DNA of 64,000 bases from NCBI RefSeq assembly GCF_006494365.1, contig NZ_VHIP01000018.1, positions 25,939 through 89,938 on the forward strand. Direction: 5' to 3'. Below are positions 30,746 through 41,397 of this stretch, in pieces. Each line of letters begins with the position of its first letter. Position 1 is the stretch's first letter. A model generated the notes under the pieces. It was not told the DNA's origin. It worked only from the letters and a program-made list of their open reading frames with translations, and did no database searches. The position numbers and the translations under genes were made by a program. The DNA is from Aestuariibacter sp. GS-14 (GTDB lineage Bacteria; Pseudomonadota; Gammaproteobacteria; Enterobacterales; Alteromonadaceae).

Positions 30746-33391
30746 TTACATTTTGGCTTTAACACCAAGGTAGAACACACGACCAATCACGTTACCGCCA
30801 TCAAAGCCGTTTGCGTCATCAAAGTAAGGCGCTTCGGCATCAAACAGGTTGTCGATATTCATGGTGATGTCCACGTTTTCGAAGCTGCCCATATCACCCA
30901 GCGAGTAGCTGGTAAATACATTCACTGTAGTTAATGAATCCAGAGAGGCATAAGCGTTCTCCCAGCCATCGCTATGCAGCACGCGGATCAGACTGTTTGT
31001 TTTTTCAGTCGACAGACCCACCGATGCCACTACGTTGTATTTACCAAATGTACCGGTTTCTAATTCATCAACATACGCATCACCCGCTACCGCCTGAGCT
31101 TCACGTTTCAGCGTGTAAGTACCAGACACACCCGCACTGATCTTACCCAAATCCACCAGCCAGCTTTTCTGAATATCGAAATCCAGACCAGACAAGCGCG
31201 TGGCCGTCATGTTGTAACGACGGGCATCCGCTATCATGTACGCAGAATTTCCATCTGCATACAGCGACTCTACCGGCGCACCGTCTATGCGGAAGCCTTC
31301 AGTGGCAGCCAGCGCCTCTTCAAGGGTAGGGTTAATGGTATAGTAAGCTGCGTACCCAGGCGTATTAAAGTAAACGCTCGGTGTATAAAACGGTGCAAGG
31401 TTGATTGCACTGGAGTAATCCACGTTGTAGTAAGTAACGCTTACGCTCAGGTCGTCGGCAAAATCCGGCGTCCAGTCAAAACCAACGCTGTAAGACTCAG
31501 ATTCTTCCGGCTTCAAACCATCGCTTCCACCCGCCAGTAGAATAGTGCCGCGGAAGAAGTCCGTACCCGCGGCATCACTGGCCAGCCAAGGGCTAACCGG
31601 TAATACAATTGCCCGAGTGTCTACCGCTGCGCCAGTATCCGCTAAACTTGGCGCCTGGAACGAGGTGCCCCACTGCGCACGCAGGCGGGTGTTTTCAGTT
31701 GGTTTGTAATCAAGACCAATTTTGGGATTAGTAGTGCTGCCTACATCGTTGTAATTGTCGTAACGCAATGACGCGGTAAAGTTAATTTCGCCAGCCGATG
31801 AGTCCATCAGAGGCATCATCACTTCACCAAATACCGATTTAACATTACGCGACGCTTCTGCTTCAACCAGATCCAGCGCACCTGCAGCACCGCCACCATA
31901 CGCAACTTCATAGTCTTGTTTAAAGTATTCAGCGCCTACGGCCAGCATGACTTCACCGGCCGGTAATTCAGCAATCGCGCCGTCCAAAGTAGCCCGGATT
32001 TGGTGGTGACTTTGTGTTGCATCACCGTAGCTGCCGTAATACCCCAGAATACTATCGAGCACACTCTGATCAGTTGACGCAACGTCATAAGGATTCAGCG
32101 CTGAACTGGTATCAGTGCCCGCCAGTGCTGCAGCCAGCGCAGTGGAGTTAATTCCGCGTTCAACACCCTTGGTGTGTGCCAGACCATAACTGTAAGCCGC
32201 TTTTAAACGCCAGTAGTTGGGCAATTCGTAAGTAATTTCAGGAATAAAGGCAAACGCATCAAAATCACTGCCGTTTTTCGCACCCAGTCCAACCACGTCG
32301 CTGAAGTCGAATGCCACTGAATGGCTGGTTTCAGACCCAATGGGTGAAAAATAAGGGTTGTCAGAGGTAATCGTGCCTGTCGCGCCAATATCAGACAGCG
32401 AATTAGTGGCGTCACCGGTAATATCTGCGCTCCACTCACTGTAATAAGTCACCACATCTACATACGCACTGTCGTTAAGATCCTGCTGCAGTGACGCATA
32501 GATTGTGGTTTTCTTCTCTTTGGGTACGTATGTAATACCATCTGTTGGATCACAGATATTTGAGCCGGCTTCACGGGTGTCCATTTTATAGTTCACTCCG
32601 TCAACCGTAATGGTCCCCGGATTACACAGATTGGAACGATAATCGCCACCGCCGTTGGCTGTGCTATTGCCGGTAATAAAATCGCGATCTTTACCAAACA
32701 CTTCATCGTTTTGTGCATGGTAAATCGAGATCATGCCTGAACCTGTCGTCCAGTCTTTCCCAGCCGTAATATTGAAAGTGCTGGCAGAATAGCTGTCGCC
32801 CACACCACCTTCAGCACTGAACTCCACGCCATCAAATCGGTCGCGGGTAATAAAGTTAACCACCCCGGCGATAGCATCGGAACCGTAAATAGATGATCCA
32901 CCGTCCATCACAATTTCAAGGTTGCTGATTACACCAGGCGGAATAGCAGACACGTTCGGAATAGTCTGAATAATACCAGACCCCGGCATACGCATGCCGT
33001 TCAACAACAGCAGTGTAGTGCTACCGCCACCTACACCGATATCACGCAACTTCGGCATTGGCATACCCTGACCAATATCGGTTCCCATCGTTGGGCGGCT
33101 GTTAAAGGTGCTGCTCATTTGCGGGATTTGTGCCAGTAGCTCATTGCTGTCTGCCACACTGATCGCTTCAACCTCGGCGGTGTCAAATCCAACCACATTA
33201 GTACCAACAGGCGTTGCTCCACGAATAAGTGTTCCAGTTGCCTGTGCTCTTACTTCAATCTTTTCGACATCGTTGTCATTTTCTTGTTGCTTTTCTTGTG
33301 AAAATACGTGGCCAGAAAACGCTGTGCTAACAAGCAAAGCTAATAAAGTTGGCTTGAATACGCCGAAGTGTTGTCCTGATTGTGCGTTCAT
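30746..33391 (-). CDS. TonB-dependent outer-membrane receptor
   Basis: The 881-residue protein imports a substrate across the outer membrane with energy from TonB. It has a signal peptide (cleavage near residue 31, HVFS-QEKQ), a TonB-box-like VEKIEVRA, a plug domain with LLLLNGMRMPG and ‘IEIVMDGGSSIYGSDAIAGVVNFIT’ (residues 125-185), and a beta-barrel ending in an aromatic-containing strand (VFYLGVKAKM). GGAGA lies upstream of the ATG. It is divergent from the rhamnosidase gene, with LacI-type operator-like sites between them, so its substrate is probably a rhamnose- or glucose-containing glycoside or oligosaccharide. The lineage resembles receptors of Alteromonadales polysaccharide loci. Confidence 0.93.
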   Translation of the reverse strand: MNAQSGQHFGVFKPTLLALLVSTAFSGHVFSQEKQQENDNDVEKIEVRAQATGTLIRGATPVGTNVVGFDTAEVEAISVADSNELLAQIPQMSSTFNSRPTMGTDIGQGMPMPKLRDIGVGGGSTTLLLLNGMRMPGSGIIQTIPNVSAIPPGVISNLEIVMDGGSSIYGSDAIAGVVNFITRDRFDGVEFSAEGGVGDSYSASTFNITAGKDWTTGSGMISIYHAQNDEVFGKDRDFITGNSTANGGGDYRSNLCNPGTITVDGVNYKMDTREAGSNICDPTDGITYVPKEKKTTIYASLQQDLNDSAYVDVVTYYSEWSADITGDATNSLSDIGATGTITSDNPYFSPIGSETSHSVAFDFSDVVGLGAKNGSDFDAFAFIPEITYELPNYWRLKAAYSYGLAHTKGVERGINSTALAAALAGTDTSSALNPYDVASTDQSVLDSILGYYGSYGDATQSHHQIRATLDGAIAELPAGEVMLAVGAEYFKQDYEVAYGGGAAGALDLVEAEASRNVKSVFGEVMMPLMDSSAGEINFTASLRYDNYNDVGSTTNPKIGLDYKPTENTRLRAQWGTSFQAPSLADTGAAVDTRAIVLPVSPWLASDAAGTDFFRGTILLAGGSDGLKPEESESYSVGFDWTPDFADDLSVSVTYYNVDYSSAINLAPFYTPSVYFNTPGYAAYYTINPTLEEALAATEGFRIDGAPVESLYADGNSAYMIADARRYNMTATRLSGLDFDIQKSWLVDLGKISAGVSGTYTLKREAQAVAGDAYVDELETGTFGKYNVVASVGLSTEKTNSLIRVLHSDGWENAYASLDSLTTVNVFTSYSLGDMGSFENVDITMNIDNLFDAEAPYFDDANGFDGGNVIGRVFYLGVKAKM

Positions 33392-33618
33392 TTCAGTCTC
33401 CGAAATGGGGTAAGTCCCCTAAATTTTTTGTGCCCGACGCTAAACAATTCGTTAACATCTGCGTAATAAATTAACTCAACAATCATGTTCGGTCAACAGT
33501 AATCAAACGCAAACATTTGAAAGCACACAAACCAAACACACTAAAAAAAACCATAAACACCATTCAATTTCAATAACTTAAATATAAAAACATAGCTTTT
33601 AGAAAAATCATAAATACT

Positions 33619-33632
33619 TGCTATCGATAAGA
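33619..33632. promoter_or_regulatory. operator-like palindrome, LacI type
   Basis: TGCTATCGATAAGA. Its reverse complement shares the ten bases ATCGATAGCA with the site at 33800-33813 and the ATCGAT core with the perfect palindrome at 41502-41515. Confidence 0.45.
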
Positions 33633-33799
33633 TCAATGTAAGCAGCCCGTGTAAATAAATGTACAAATAGCGTAAACACCTCGGTCAACTCCAAATTAGA
33701 AACAATCATTTCATTGCAAAATCATTCACTGCAATTATAATCGTTTGCAACGAGTTATTTACAATTACCATTAACTGTTATGCTGGTAACGCCCTCTCG

Positions 33800-33813
33800 T
33801 GACATCGATAGCA
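33800..33813. promoter_or_regulatory. operator-like palindrome, LacI type
   Basis: TGACATCGATAGCA matches the perfect palindrome TGACATCGATGTCA (41502-41515) at 12 of 14 bases, and lies 64 bases before the GH78 start. Probably bound by the LacI-family regulator encoded at 41755-42783. Confidence 0.6.
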
Positions 33814-33877
33814 ATGGCAAGCTATTGCCTGATACACGTCTGGCATCCGCTAACACAAACGTCGGAGCATATTGCTT

Positions 33878-36800
33878 GTGAAAAACGTGTTCTTATACCT
33901 AGGAGTGCTGTGCTTCATAACGCACATTACCGCCTGCGCCCCTGCATCGTCACCCAATAGCGAAGATGTGGCTGCACTTTCGCTCTACAAATTAAACACC
34001 GACTACACTGACGCACCGTTGGGAATAGATGTTCAACGGCCTCGATTCAGCTGGGCTATGGCTACAACTGAAGAGCAGCGCAATATAAAGCAAATAGCCT
34101 ATCAGGTAGTTGTTACGGATGAATGGGGAGAGACTGTCTGGGATAGCACCAAAGTAAACAGCGATGTATCGGTACACGTTCAATATGCAGGTAGTCCGCT
34201 TAAACCACGCACTCGTTATGACTGGACCTTAACCGTATGGGATAACCAACAGCGCCAAGTATCCAAAAGCGCCTGGTTTGAAACAGGCCTGCTCAATCCT
34301 GACATTAGCGCGTGGAATGGTGCACAGTGGATTGGTGCTGATGACAAAGCAATTACCTTTCACCCCGATTACCTGCCACTGTATGATCTGTCTGTCGGGA
34401 TAACGATCCCGGTGAACAGCCATGAAGCTGGTTTGGTATTTGCTGCAAACGATCCCCGATTATTGTCCCCGCATCTCAACGTGTATCAGTTGGCCAATAA
34501 ACACAACGAAAGTTACTTTAAGGTTGTGCTGGACGTGGGTGGACTGTCGAAAAAACCTGCAACGCCAGCAACACTGAATGTTTATCGCGCAGGGTATACG
34601 CCAAACGACAATCCTGCCGTGCCGGTTAGCACCTTTACCATTAAGCAGGATGTGATAAACGCTGGCAATGCCCATGCGCGTCACGCCCTGCTCATCCACA
34701 ATGAATACGGTACCCTTACCTTACAGGTAAACAACCGCAGTGATTTCTTTGTCGGTGCTGAGAATGTCCCCTTTTCGCCGTTTGATATGTTGTTCCCGCC
34801 TTTGGTTAAGGGCGCCAAAGTAACGCTAAACCCATTGGGACATAACCACGACAACCTGACCTACGGTATGTTAAATGGAATCGGTTTTTACGTGCCAAAA
34901 GGCCAGACTGCTGTATTTGATGCACTGGAAGTGCGCAATATTCACGCACCCAATAACGTTGTTTTCGCTGATGACGTATCAGGCGAGCAGAACAGTATCT
35001 TCGCAAACACTCCCGAAATTTCAATACAAGAGGCGCGTTATGTAGTAACTGCACAGGAACAGGATACGCTGATTACCGCTCACCCACCGGCTAACGGTGC
35101 ACCTGTGCTCAGAACTGCTTTCGATGTATCGCAAAAGGCCATAAAAAAAGCCAGATTGTATGTTACCGCCCGGGGCATTTACGATTTCTATATTAACGGC
35201 AAACGGGTAAGCGACGACTACTACAACCCGGGTCTTACGCAATACAACAAAACTCACCTGTATCAAACCTATGACGTAACAGACGCACTGGTATCGGGTA
35301 GCAATGCAATGGGTGCAGTACTGGGCGAGGGATGGTGGAGTGGCCTGTTGAGCTTTGGTAACACCTGGAACGCATTTGGCGACAGACAATCACTACTGGC
35401 GCAACTGGTGGTTACCTACACAGACGGCTCTGAGCAAGTACTAACAACCAATGAGAACGACTGGCAGTACACACAGCAAGGGCCAGTGCGTTACGGCAGC
35501 CTGCAGATGGGCGAAGTATACGACGCCCGTTTGGAGAGCGCATTTGAAACCTGGCACACAACCGTATTTGACGCATCAGCATGGCAAAACGCTATCGCAG
35601 TGCCATTGGATGGATCTGCCTCTAAAAACGTTCGCCCGAACATGGCAAGAGATAGCCAAAGTCTGGACTATTCACAAATGCAGTTGGTGGGGCAGATTGG
35701 TGAAACAGCCAATGTCTTCACCACGTTGACCGCACAATCGGTGAAGGAAGTGAAGCCTGGCGTGTTCATTTACGACATGGGCCAAAACATGGTAGGCGTG
35801 CCATCGTTGCAATTTGCTGATGGCAAAGCCGGTCAAACCGTTACATTGCGAGTGGGCGAAATGCTCTACCCTGACCTGCCGGAATCCGGTCCGAACGTAG
35901 GCATGCTGATGACAGAAAACTATCGGGCAGCACTAAGTCAGGATATTTACGTAATGAAAGATGGTGAGCAAACTTACTCTCCACGCTTTACTTCACATGG
36001 ATACCAATACCTTGAAATCAGCGGCTTGGAAAACCCTTTACCACTGGATTCTGTAAAAGGGTTGGTCACCAGTTCGGTACAGGGCTTAACGGCGTCATAT
36101 TCATGTTCAAACGATAATGTGAACAAGCTTTGGTCGAATCTGGTGTGGTCGAACGTAGATAACTTTTTGTGGGTACCTACCGATTGCCCTCAACGCAACG
36201 AGCGCATGGGTTGGTCTGGCGACATCAACGTTTTTGGCAGAACAGCCACCTTTGTAAGTAATGCATCGCCGTTCCTGCGCCGGCATTTACAAGCCATGCG
36301 TGATACCCAGTCACCGGAAGGCCGCTACGCTGATATCGCACCAGTTGGTGGTGGTTTTGGCGGTATTTTATGGGGCTCTGCGGGAATTACTCTCCCCTGG
36401 GAAAGCTACCTTCAATATGGCGATGTGGCTATGCTGGAAGAGCACTATGACTCTATGCAGCGCTACATGAGCTATTTGGAAGGCACAATTAATCCGGTTA
36501 CCGGATTAATCATGGACGCGGGATTAGGCGATTGGCTTGGCCCGCAAAACAATCAGTTGGGTTCTGCCTATCTGGCCAGTGCCTATTACGTTTTTACCCT
36601 GGACATTATGGCTGATGTGGCAAACGTGTTGGGGCACAGTGACGATTCAGCGTTTTACGCACAAACTGCCAATCAACGACGCGCCCACTTTGCCAGTACA
36701 TTCCTGAACGACGAGCAGAAAACCCTGGGTAAGATCAGTAATGCCTCTATGTTTGATGCCATGGCGGGTGATCTGAAAACCGTAGTAGCGGATACTCAAA

Positions 36801-37525
36801 CTTCCTATGCGGTTGGCCTGGCAATGGGTGCATTCCAGGACGATGCGAAAGACGCCATGGCCGCGAATCTTGCGCGCACCGTGGCGCAAAGCAATGTGGA
36901 TGATACTGGCACGGAACGCCCTCCATATTCACTGATGACCGGATTCATCGGCACCGCCTGGATCAGCCAGTCACTCAGCGAACACGGCTACACTGAAGAA
37001 GCGTACAAGTTATTGTTAAACGACCAGTACCCATCGTGGCTCTACCCGGTAAAACAAGGCGCAACAACCATTTGGGAGCGTTTGAATGGGTATACGGTTG
37101 AAAATGGATTTGGCGGTAACAACAACATGAATTCATTTAATCACTACTCATTTGGCGCAGTAGGCCAATGGTTGATGCAAAACAGTGGTGGCATACAGCG
37201 CGGTGAGCCTGGCTTTAAATCATTCACGCTGGCACCAGAGATTGATCCTACGGGCAGCATTACCTGGGTAGATGCCAGCTATGAATCGTTATACGGCACC
37301 ATTGTGAGCCAATGGAAGCAAGAAGGCGGTACCCTGGTGTACAAAGCAACGGTACCTGCAAATACCGAAGCCACTCTGATTCTGCCTGCAACATCGGTCT
37401 CTAACATAACTGAAAATGGTGTAGCGCTTGAAAACGTGTCGGGACTTCGCATAGTTGAAGCAACCGGCCAACAAGTGATCATGACGTTAGGCTCAGGCCA
37501 ATATAACTTTGCTATTAAACGATAG
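33878..37525 (+). CDS. alpha-L-rhamnosidase, GH78 family, lipoprotein
   Basis: The 1215-residue enzyme releases terminal L-rhamnose from glycosides. A GTG start at 33878 gives a lipoprotein signal peptide with lipobox ITAC (Cys about residue 20); a TTG two codons earlier is possible, GGAG being 4 and 10 bases upstream respectively. The N-terminal region opens with YTDAPLGIDVQRPRFSW, typical of GH78 N-terminal domains, followed by beta-sandwich and carbohydrate-binding-like domains. The catalytic (alpha/alpha)6 barrel contains the signature DCPQRNERMGWSGDINVF (about residues 766-783) with the acid residues. The length exceeds most GH78 enzymes (~900), because of an inserted N-terminal region (about residues 140-370) that may be an extra sugar-binding domain. 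It would act at the cell surface or in the periplasm. Confidence 0.93.
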   Translation: MKNVFLYLGVLCFITHITACAPASSPNSEDVAALSLYKLNTDYTDAPLGIDVQRPRFSWAMATTEEQRNIKQIAYQVVVTDEWGETVWDSTKVNSDVSVHVQYAGSPLKPRTRYDWTLTVWDNQQRQVSKSAWFETGLLNPDISAWNGAQWIGADDKAITFHPDYLPLYDLSVGITIPVNSHEAGLVFAANDPRLLSPHLNVYQLANKHNESYFKVVLDVGGLSKKPATPATLNVYRAGYTPNDNPAVPVSTFTIKQDVINAGNAHARHALLIHNEYGTLTLQVNNRSDFFVGAENVPFSPFDMLFPPLVKGAKVTLNPLGHNHDNLTYGMLNGIGFYVPKGQTAVFDALEVRNIHAPNNVVFADDVSGEQNSIFANTPEISIQEARYVVTAQEQDTLITAHPPANGAPVLRTAFDVSQKAIKKARLYVTARGIYDFYINGKRVSDDYYNPGLTQYNKTHLYQTYDVTDALVSGSNAMGAVLGEGWWSGLLSFGNTWNAFGDRQSLLAQLVVTYTDGSEQVLTTNENDWQYTQQGPVRYGSLQMGEVYDARLESAFETWHTTVFDASAWQNAIAVPLDGSASKNVRPNMARDSQSLDYSQMQLVGQIGETANVFTTLTAQSVKEVKPGVFIYDMGQNMVGVPSLQFADGKAGQTVTLRVGEMLYPDLPESGPNVGMLMTENYRAALSQDIYVMKDGEQTYSPRFTSHGYQYLEISGLENPLPLDSVKGLVTSSVQGLTASYSCSNDNVNKLWSNLVWSNVDNFLWVPTDCPQRNERMGWSGDINVFGRTATFVSNASPFLRRHLQAMRDTQSPEGRYADIAPVGGGFGGILWGSAGITLPWESYLQYGDVAMLEEHYDSMQRYMSYLEGTINPVTGLIMDAGLGDWLGPQNNQLGSAYLASAYYVFTLDIMADVANVLGHSDDSAFYAQTANQRRAHFASTFLNDEQKTLGKISNASMFDAMAGDLKTVVADTQTSYAVGLAMGAFQDDAKDAMAANLARTVAQSNVDDTGTERPPYSLMTGFIGTAWISQSLSEHGYTEEAYKLLLNDQYPSWLYPVKQGATTIWERLNGYTVENGFGGNNNMNSFNHYSFGAVGQWLMQNSGGIQRGEPGFKSFTLAPEIDPTGSITWVDASYESLYGTIVSQWKQEGGTLVYKATVPANTEATLILPATSVSNITENGVALENVSGLRIVEATGQQVIMTLGSGQYNFAIKR

Positions 37526-37554
37526 TTAGTAACGATGCGTTTAGCACGCAGGCT

Positions 37555-37596
37555 AAAAAAGCCGGGGGCATGAAAAAATGCCACCCGGCTTTTTTA
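37555..37596. terminator. bidirectional intrinsic terminator
   Basis: AAAAAAGCCGGG / CCCGGCTTTTTT with an internal GGCAT/ATGCC stem lies between the convergent GH78 and MFS genes and has A- and T-runs at both ends, so it can stop transcription from both sides. Confidence 0.88.
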
Positions 37597-37632
37597 TATC
37601 ATGTAATAAGCGTTACTAATTAAAATCGCCAA

Positions 37633-38877
37633 TTACGCCTGTGTTTTATACCATTTAAAGTACGAAAATCCGTAAAAGGCAATATACACATAACACAGCA
37701 ATGGCACGATGAATGCCAGTTGAATGCCTGCAACATCGGCGATGATGCCCTGTATCAGCGGCACAATGGCACCGCCCACAATGGCCAGGCACAACAAACC
37801 CGATCCACGACTGGCATCGTTGCCCATCCCCTGAATAGCCAGACTAAAAATGGTTGGAAACATAATTGAATTACAAAGCCCCACTGCCAGTATTGCCAAC
37901 ATAGCCAACTTGCCACTGGACACCATCGCCAACGCAACAAGTAATACCGAGCCAATGGCATGAATCCCAAGCACGCGAGAGGGCGAAAAGCGTGTCATGA
38001 CTGCCGCGCCAATAAACCGGCCAACCATGGCTCCGCCCCAATAATAAGCTACATAGTTAGCCGCTTCATGTTCAGCCAGTCCCATTACCGTTGGTTCACC
38101 AATAAAATTAACCAAAAAGCTGCCAATCGCTACTTCACCGCCCACATACACAAAAATCCCTACTGCACCCAGAATTAAATGTGGGTAGGCTGATAGCGGT
38201 GTTTTACTGCTGACTTGCCCGGCGTTGTCTTCGTGAATAACCGGCAAATTCAACCACGCAAAAACCAATGCCAAACCAAACAGCGCAGCGGCCAACATTA
38301 GATAAGGAAATTGTACACTGGCGACCTTCTCGGCATCCGTAGTGGCACTTGTCACTGCTGCCAAAATAAGCGCGCCACCAATCAACGGAGCAATAGTAGT
38401 TCCCAGCGAATTGAACCCCTGGGTAAGCGTTAATCTGGAAGGTGCAGTTTTCGCTGGACCTAATGCTGCGACATAAGGATTAGCGGCAACCTGAAGTAAT
38501 GTAATACCGCTGGCCAGCACAAATAACGCCAGCAAGAAGAACGGGTACCAATGCATTTGGGCTGCCGGGTAAAACAGCAAGCATCCAGTACCGGCAATAG
38601 TAAGGCCTGCCACCAGCCCTTTTTGGTGACCAATGCGATGCACCAATGCACCAGAAGGCACTGACATCACAAAATACGCAGCGAAAAAGCAAAACTGGAT
38701 CAACATTGCCTCGGTATAGCTCAGGGCAAATTGCGCCTTTAAGTACGGGATTAAAATGTCGTTAAGGCAGGTAATAAATCCCCACATAAAGAACAAACTG
38801 GTAAGCGCACCCAGTGCAAAACGGTAGTTTCCCTGTTCAAAGTTAGACTGAGACGAGCCGGGTATTGAGACGGCCAT
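37633..38877 (-). CDS. MFS sugar transporter, FucP/GluP family
   Basis: The 414-residue protein has about twelve membrane helices and belongs to the FucP-like sugar:proton symporter branch of the major facilitator family: N-terminal ‘[19 protein letters not shown]’ (helix 1; residues 28-46), VHRIGHQKG loop and ‘[15 protein letters not shown]’ (helix 5). FucP and GluP carry fucose, glucose or galactose; given the adjacent GH3 and GH78 genes, glucose or a deoxyhexose such as rhamnose is the likely substrate. AGGAGA lies eight bases before the ATG. It follows the GH3 gene with a strong hairpin in the 120-base gap. Confidence 0.93.
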   Translation of the reverse strand: MAVSIPGSSQSNFEQGNYRFALGALTSLFFMWGFITCLNDILIPYLKAQFALSYTEAMLIQFCFFAAYFVMSVPSGALVHRIGHQKGLVAGLTIAGTGCLLFYPAAQMHWYPFFLLALFVLASGITLLQVAANPYVAALGPAKTAPSRLTLTQGFNSLGTTIAPLIGGALILAAVTSATTDAEKVASVQFPYLMLAAALFGLALVFAWLNLPVIHEDNAGQVSSKTPLSAYPHLILGAVGIFVYVGGEVAIGSFLVNFIGEPTVMGLAEHEAANYVAYYWGGAMVGRFIGAAVMTRFSPSRVLGIHAIGSVLLVALAMVSSGKLAMLAILAVGLCNSIMFPTIFSLAIQGMGNDASRGSGLLCLAIVGGAIVPLIQGIIADVAGIQLAFIVPLLCYVYIAFYGFSYFKWYKTQA

Positions 38878-38905
38878 GTAAAGATCTCCTGAATAGTTAA
38901 TACAA

Positions 38906-38940
38906 CAAAGCTTCCGGGCAGATCATGCCCGGAAGCTTTG
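38906..38940. terminator. intercistronic hairpin between GH3 and MFS genes
   Basis: A perfect 15-bp stem (CAAAGCTTCCGGGCA and its complement) with a five-base loop lies 57 bases after the GH3 stop. No long T-run follows, so it may act as a processing or stability element that sets the ratio of the two products rather than a full terminator. Confidence 0.55.
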
Positions 38941-38997
38941 AATATAATGAGCAGTTAAGTACATGCCCACTGGTTTACTGATAATGGTTATTGCCGG

Positions 38998-41397
38998 TTA
39001 CTTGGGCGAGATTTCGGCAATTGGAACAGGTGGAACGAGCTCTGCCAACACCTTACTCACCACAATGGATTGGGGAATAGATACCGTAACCTGTTTAATG
39101 ATGTCTTGTGACGAGTGGCCTACATGAAACGTGTAATCTCCGGCCTCTACCACCCAGGCCCGTTGCGTCTCACTGAAGGACGCCAGGCGTTTGGCATTTA
39201 CATGTAATGTAAGATCCTCTGTTGAAGCTGGCGATATGTCGCCAGTTTTAGCAAAGGCTACCAGGATTTTGTTGGCTTTTGGGATATCCCCTGTTGGAGC
39301 AGAAGCGTAAACCTGAATTACGTCCTTGCCCGTAACATCGCCGGTATTACTTACCGACAAGGTAATGGTAAATTCAGCCGGTGATCCGGCAGATGAAACA
39401 CTGACGCCATCGATATCAAAGCCGGTATACGACAACCCGTAACCAAAATCATAGGCTACAGGAACGTTAAATGTGTCGTAATAGCGGTAGCCTACATAAA
39501 TACCGTCGACATAATCAAGCTGGGTACGCTTACCCACAAATAATCCAATATAGGGATCGGTAACGGTTTCATCTGAAGTGGGCTTGCCCGGAAACACGTC
39601 GGACGTAGGATTGTTAGCATAAGTCAGCGGGAATGTGGTTGCCAGACGACCCGATGGATTTACCTTACCGGTTAACACATCAACCAGGGCGTTGCCAGCT
39701 TCCTGCCCCCCCTGCCACGGTAATACAATAGCATCAACCTGGTCGCGCCAACTGGCCACTTCTATAACGCCGCCGGTATTGAGCACTGCAACCACTTTTT
39801 TACCGGCCTTGTGATAAGCATCGCTCACTTTAGCAATCATCGTTAACTCGGCAGCGGTTAAGTTGAAATCGTCATCCAGTTGACGGTCCTGAAACTCACC
39901 GGCATTCCTGCCAATGGTGATCAACCCCACGTCTGTATTGGCTACGGTTTCATTTAGCAGTGCATCTGGCAGACTAAATTCTGGTAGTGGCGCTTGTAAC
40001 TCAAAGAAGTGTTTTTTCGGCGGACGCTTCGCAGCTTCCTCTGCCATGAAAGCCGTGTAAGCCAGTTGCAGTGGGGTAAATACAGGAATATTGGCGTTAT
40101 TCAGGCCATCCACCAGCGACACGGTATAGGCTTCATTTACATCACCACTGCCGGTGCCACCCGCAATGAAGTCGTAACTGGTATTTCCAAAAGCAGCAAT
40201 ACGGGTATCTGCGTTTACTGGCAGTGCATTATTGTTCTTCAATAACACAACCCCTTCGGCAGCAGCCTGACGTGCCACGTTAGCATGGGCCTGCAGGTCA
40301 GGCTTATTGCTATAAGCATAGCCATTGTAAGATGGCGACTTTAATATCGTTTCAACGATACGCTGTAAATTGCGGTCTAACACTGATTCGTTCAACGAGC
40401 CACTTTTAACCGCATCAGTAATTGCCTGACGCTGGTCTGGCATACCTGGCATAATTAAATCGTTGCCTGCCTGCATTTGCGCCACTGCGCTGTCGCCAGC
40501 AAACCAGTCGGTCATTACCAGTCCTTCATAGCCAAACTCCTGGCGCAATACCGTTTCAAGTAGCACTTCATCCTGTGAGGTATACACGCCATTCACTTTG
40601 TTGTAAGAGGTCATAATGGCCCAGGGCTGAGAAGCTTCAATAGCAATCTCAAACCCGCGCAAGTAGATTTCGCGATAGGCCTGCTCATTAATGTGGGCAT
40701 CCAGCCACATACGGCTGGTTTCTGCGTTATTCGCCACAAAGTGTTTAATAGTGGTACCCACCCCATGCGCTTCTACACCATTTACAATTGAGGCAGCAAT
40801 AGAACCGCTGATCAGTGGATCTTCTGAATAGTATTCAAAGTTCCGCCCCGCCAATGGGTTAGCATGAATATTCATGCCTGGCGCAAGGAATAAATCCACG
40901 CCGTATTCTTTCACCTCTTCGCCCATAGCATCACCCACCTGGGTAACCAATTGCGTATTCCAGGTAGAGGCCAACGCCGTAGCAATGGGAAAGGCAGTAG
41001 CAAAATAGCTGGCTGGGTCATTCTCCCGGGTAGGGGAAATGCGCAATCCCGCAGGCCCATCAGCCAGCACCATCGCTGGGATACCTAATTCAGGAATAGC
41101 AAAGGTCGAGCCTGCCGCCCCGGGCACTTTCTCTGAGCCACCAACATTGTTTAATTGAAAGCCAGTGCCCGTGAGCAAATTTACTTTCTGCTCCAGCGAC
41201 AATCTTGTAATCAGATCCGTGGCACGCAGGCTGACATCAAGCGCCGGATTTTCAAAATCATCCATTACGCCATTGTTGTTTCTGTCTGTATAGCTATCAG
41301 CGGCATTAGCGATCTCTGAGGTTGGCGCATTGCCGCCACAAGCGGTTAATCCTGCAAAGGCACAAGCCAAAATGGAATGTTTAAAACTGGGAATCAT
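38998..41397 (-). CDS. beta-glucosidase-like glycoside hydrolase, GH3, lipoprotein
   Basis: The 799-residue enzyme is predicted to release terminal beta-linked sugar, usually glucose, from glycosides. It begins with a lipoprotein signal (lipobox LTAC, Cys about residue 20) and a short calcium-loop-like segment DRNNNGVMDDFENP. The GH3 barrel has ‘LADGPAGLRISP’, KHFVANNAETSR and the nucleophile Asp in VMTDWFAGD (about residue 297). The second domain (about residues 385-620) and a C-terminal fibronectin-III-like domain (residues 690-765) complete the three-domain layout. Together with GH78 it could strip rhamnose-glucose units (for example from rutinosides or algal glycosides). Divergent from the LacI gene. 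Confidence 0.93.
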   Translation of the reverse strand: MIPSFKHSILACAFAGLTACGGNAPTSEIANAADSYTDRNNNGVMDDFENPALDVSLRATDLITRLSLEQKVNLLTGTGFQLNNVGGSEKVPGAAGSTFAIPELGIPAMVLADGPAGLRISPTRENDPASYFATAFPIATALASTWNTQLVTQVGDAMGEEVKEYGVDLFLAPGMNIHANPLAGRNFEYYSEDPLISGSIAASIVNGVEAHGVGTTIKHFVANNAETSRMWLDAHINEQAYREIYLRGFEIAIEASQPWAIMTSYNKVNGVYTSQDEVLLETVLRQEFGYEGLVMTDWFAGDSAVAQMQAGNDLIMPGMPDQRQAITDAVKSGSLNESVLDRNLQRIVETILKSPSYNGYAYSNKPDLQAHANVARQAAAEGVVLLKNNNALPVNADTRIAAFGNTSYDFIAGGTGSGDVNEAYTVSLVDGLNNANIPVFTPLQLAYTAFMAEEAAKRPPKKHFFELQAPLPEFSLPDALLNETVANTDVGLITIGRNAGEFQDRQLDDDFNLTAAELTMIAKVSDAYHKAGKKVVAVLNTGGVIEVASWRDQVDAIVLPWQGGQEAGNALVDVLTGKVNPSGRLATTFPLTYANNPTSDVFPGKPTSDETVTDPYIGLFVGKRTQLDYVDGIYVGYRYYDTFNVPVAYDFGYGLSYTGFDIDGVSVSSAGSPAEFTITLSVSNTGDVTGKDVIQVYASAPTGDIPKANKILVAFAKTGDISPASTEDLTLHVNAKRLASFSETQRAWVVEAGDYTFHVGHSSQDIIKQVTVSIPQSIVVSKVLAELVPPVPIAEISPK

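Larger units (their letters stand above)
33392..33877. promoter_or_regulatory. divergent control region of the glycoside locus
   Basis: This AT-rich 486-base gap separates the divergent TonB-receptor and GH78 genes and contains no coding frame. It holds palindromic sites with an ATCGAT core listed separately at 33619-33632 and 33800-33813, and a different TATAATCGTTTGCA at 33736-33749. Promoters for both genes must lie here; I cannot place them with confidence. Confidence 0.6.

Noticed and set aside
33736-33749. TATAATCGTTTGCA as a third LacI operator
   Set aside because: It resembles general LacI operators but lacks the ATCGAT core shared by the other sites; kept only as a weak possibility.
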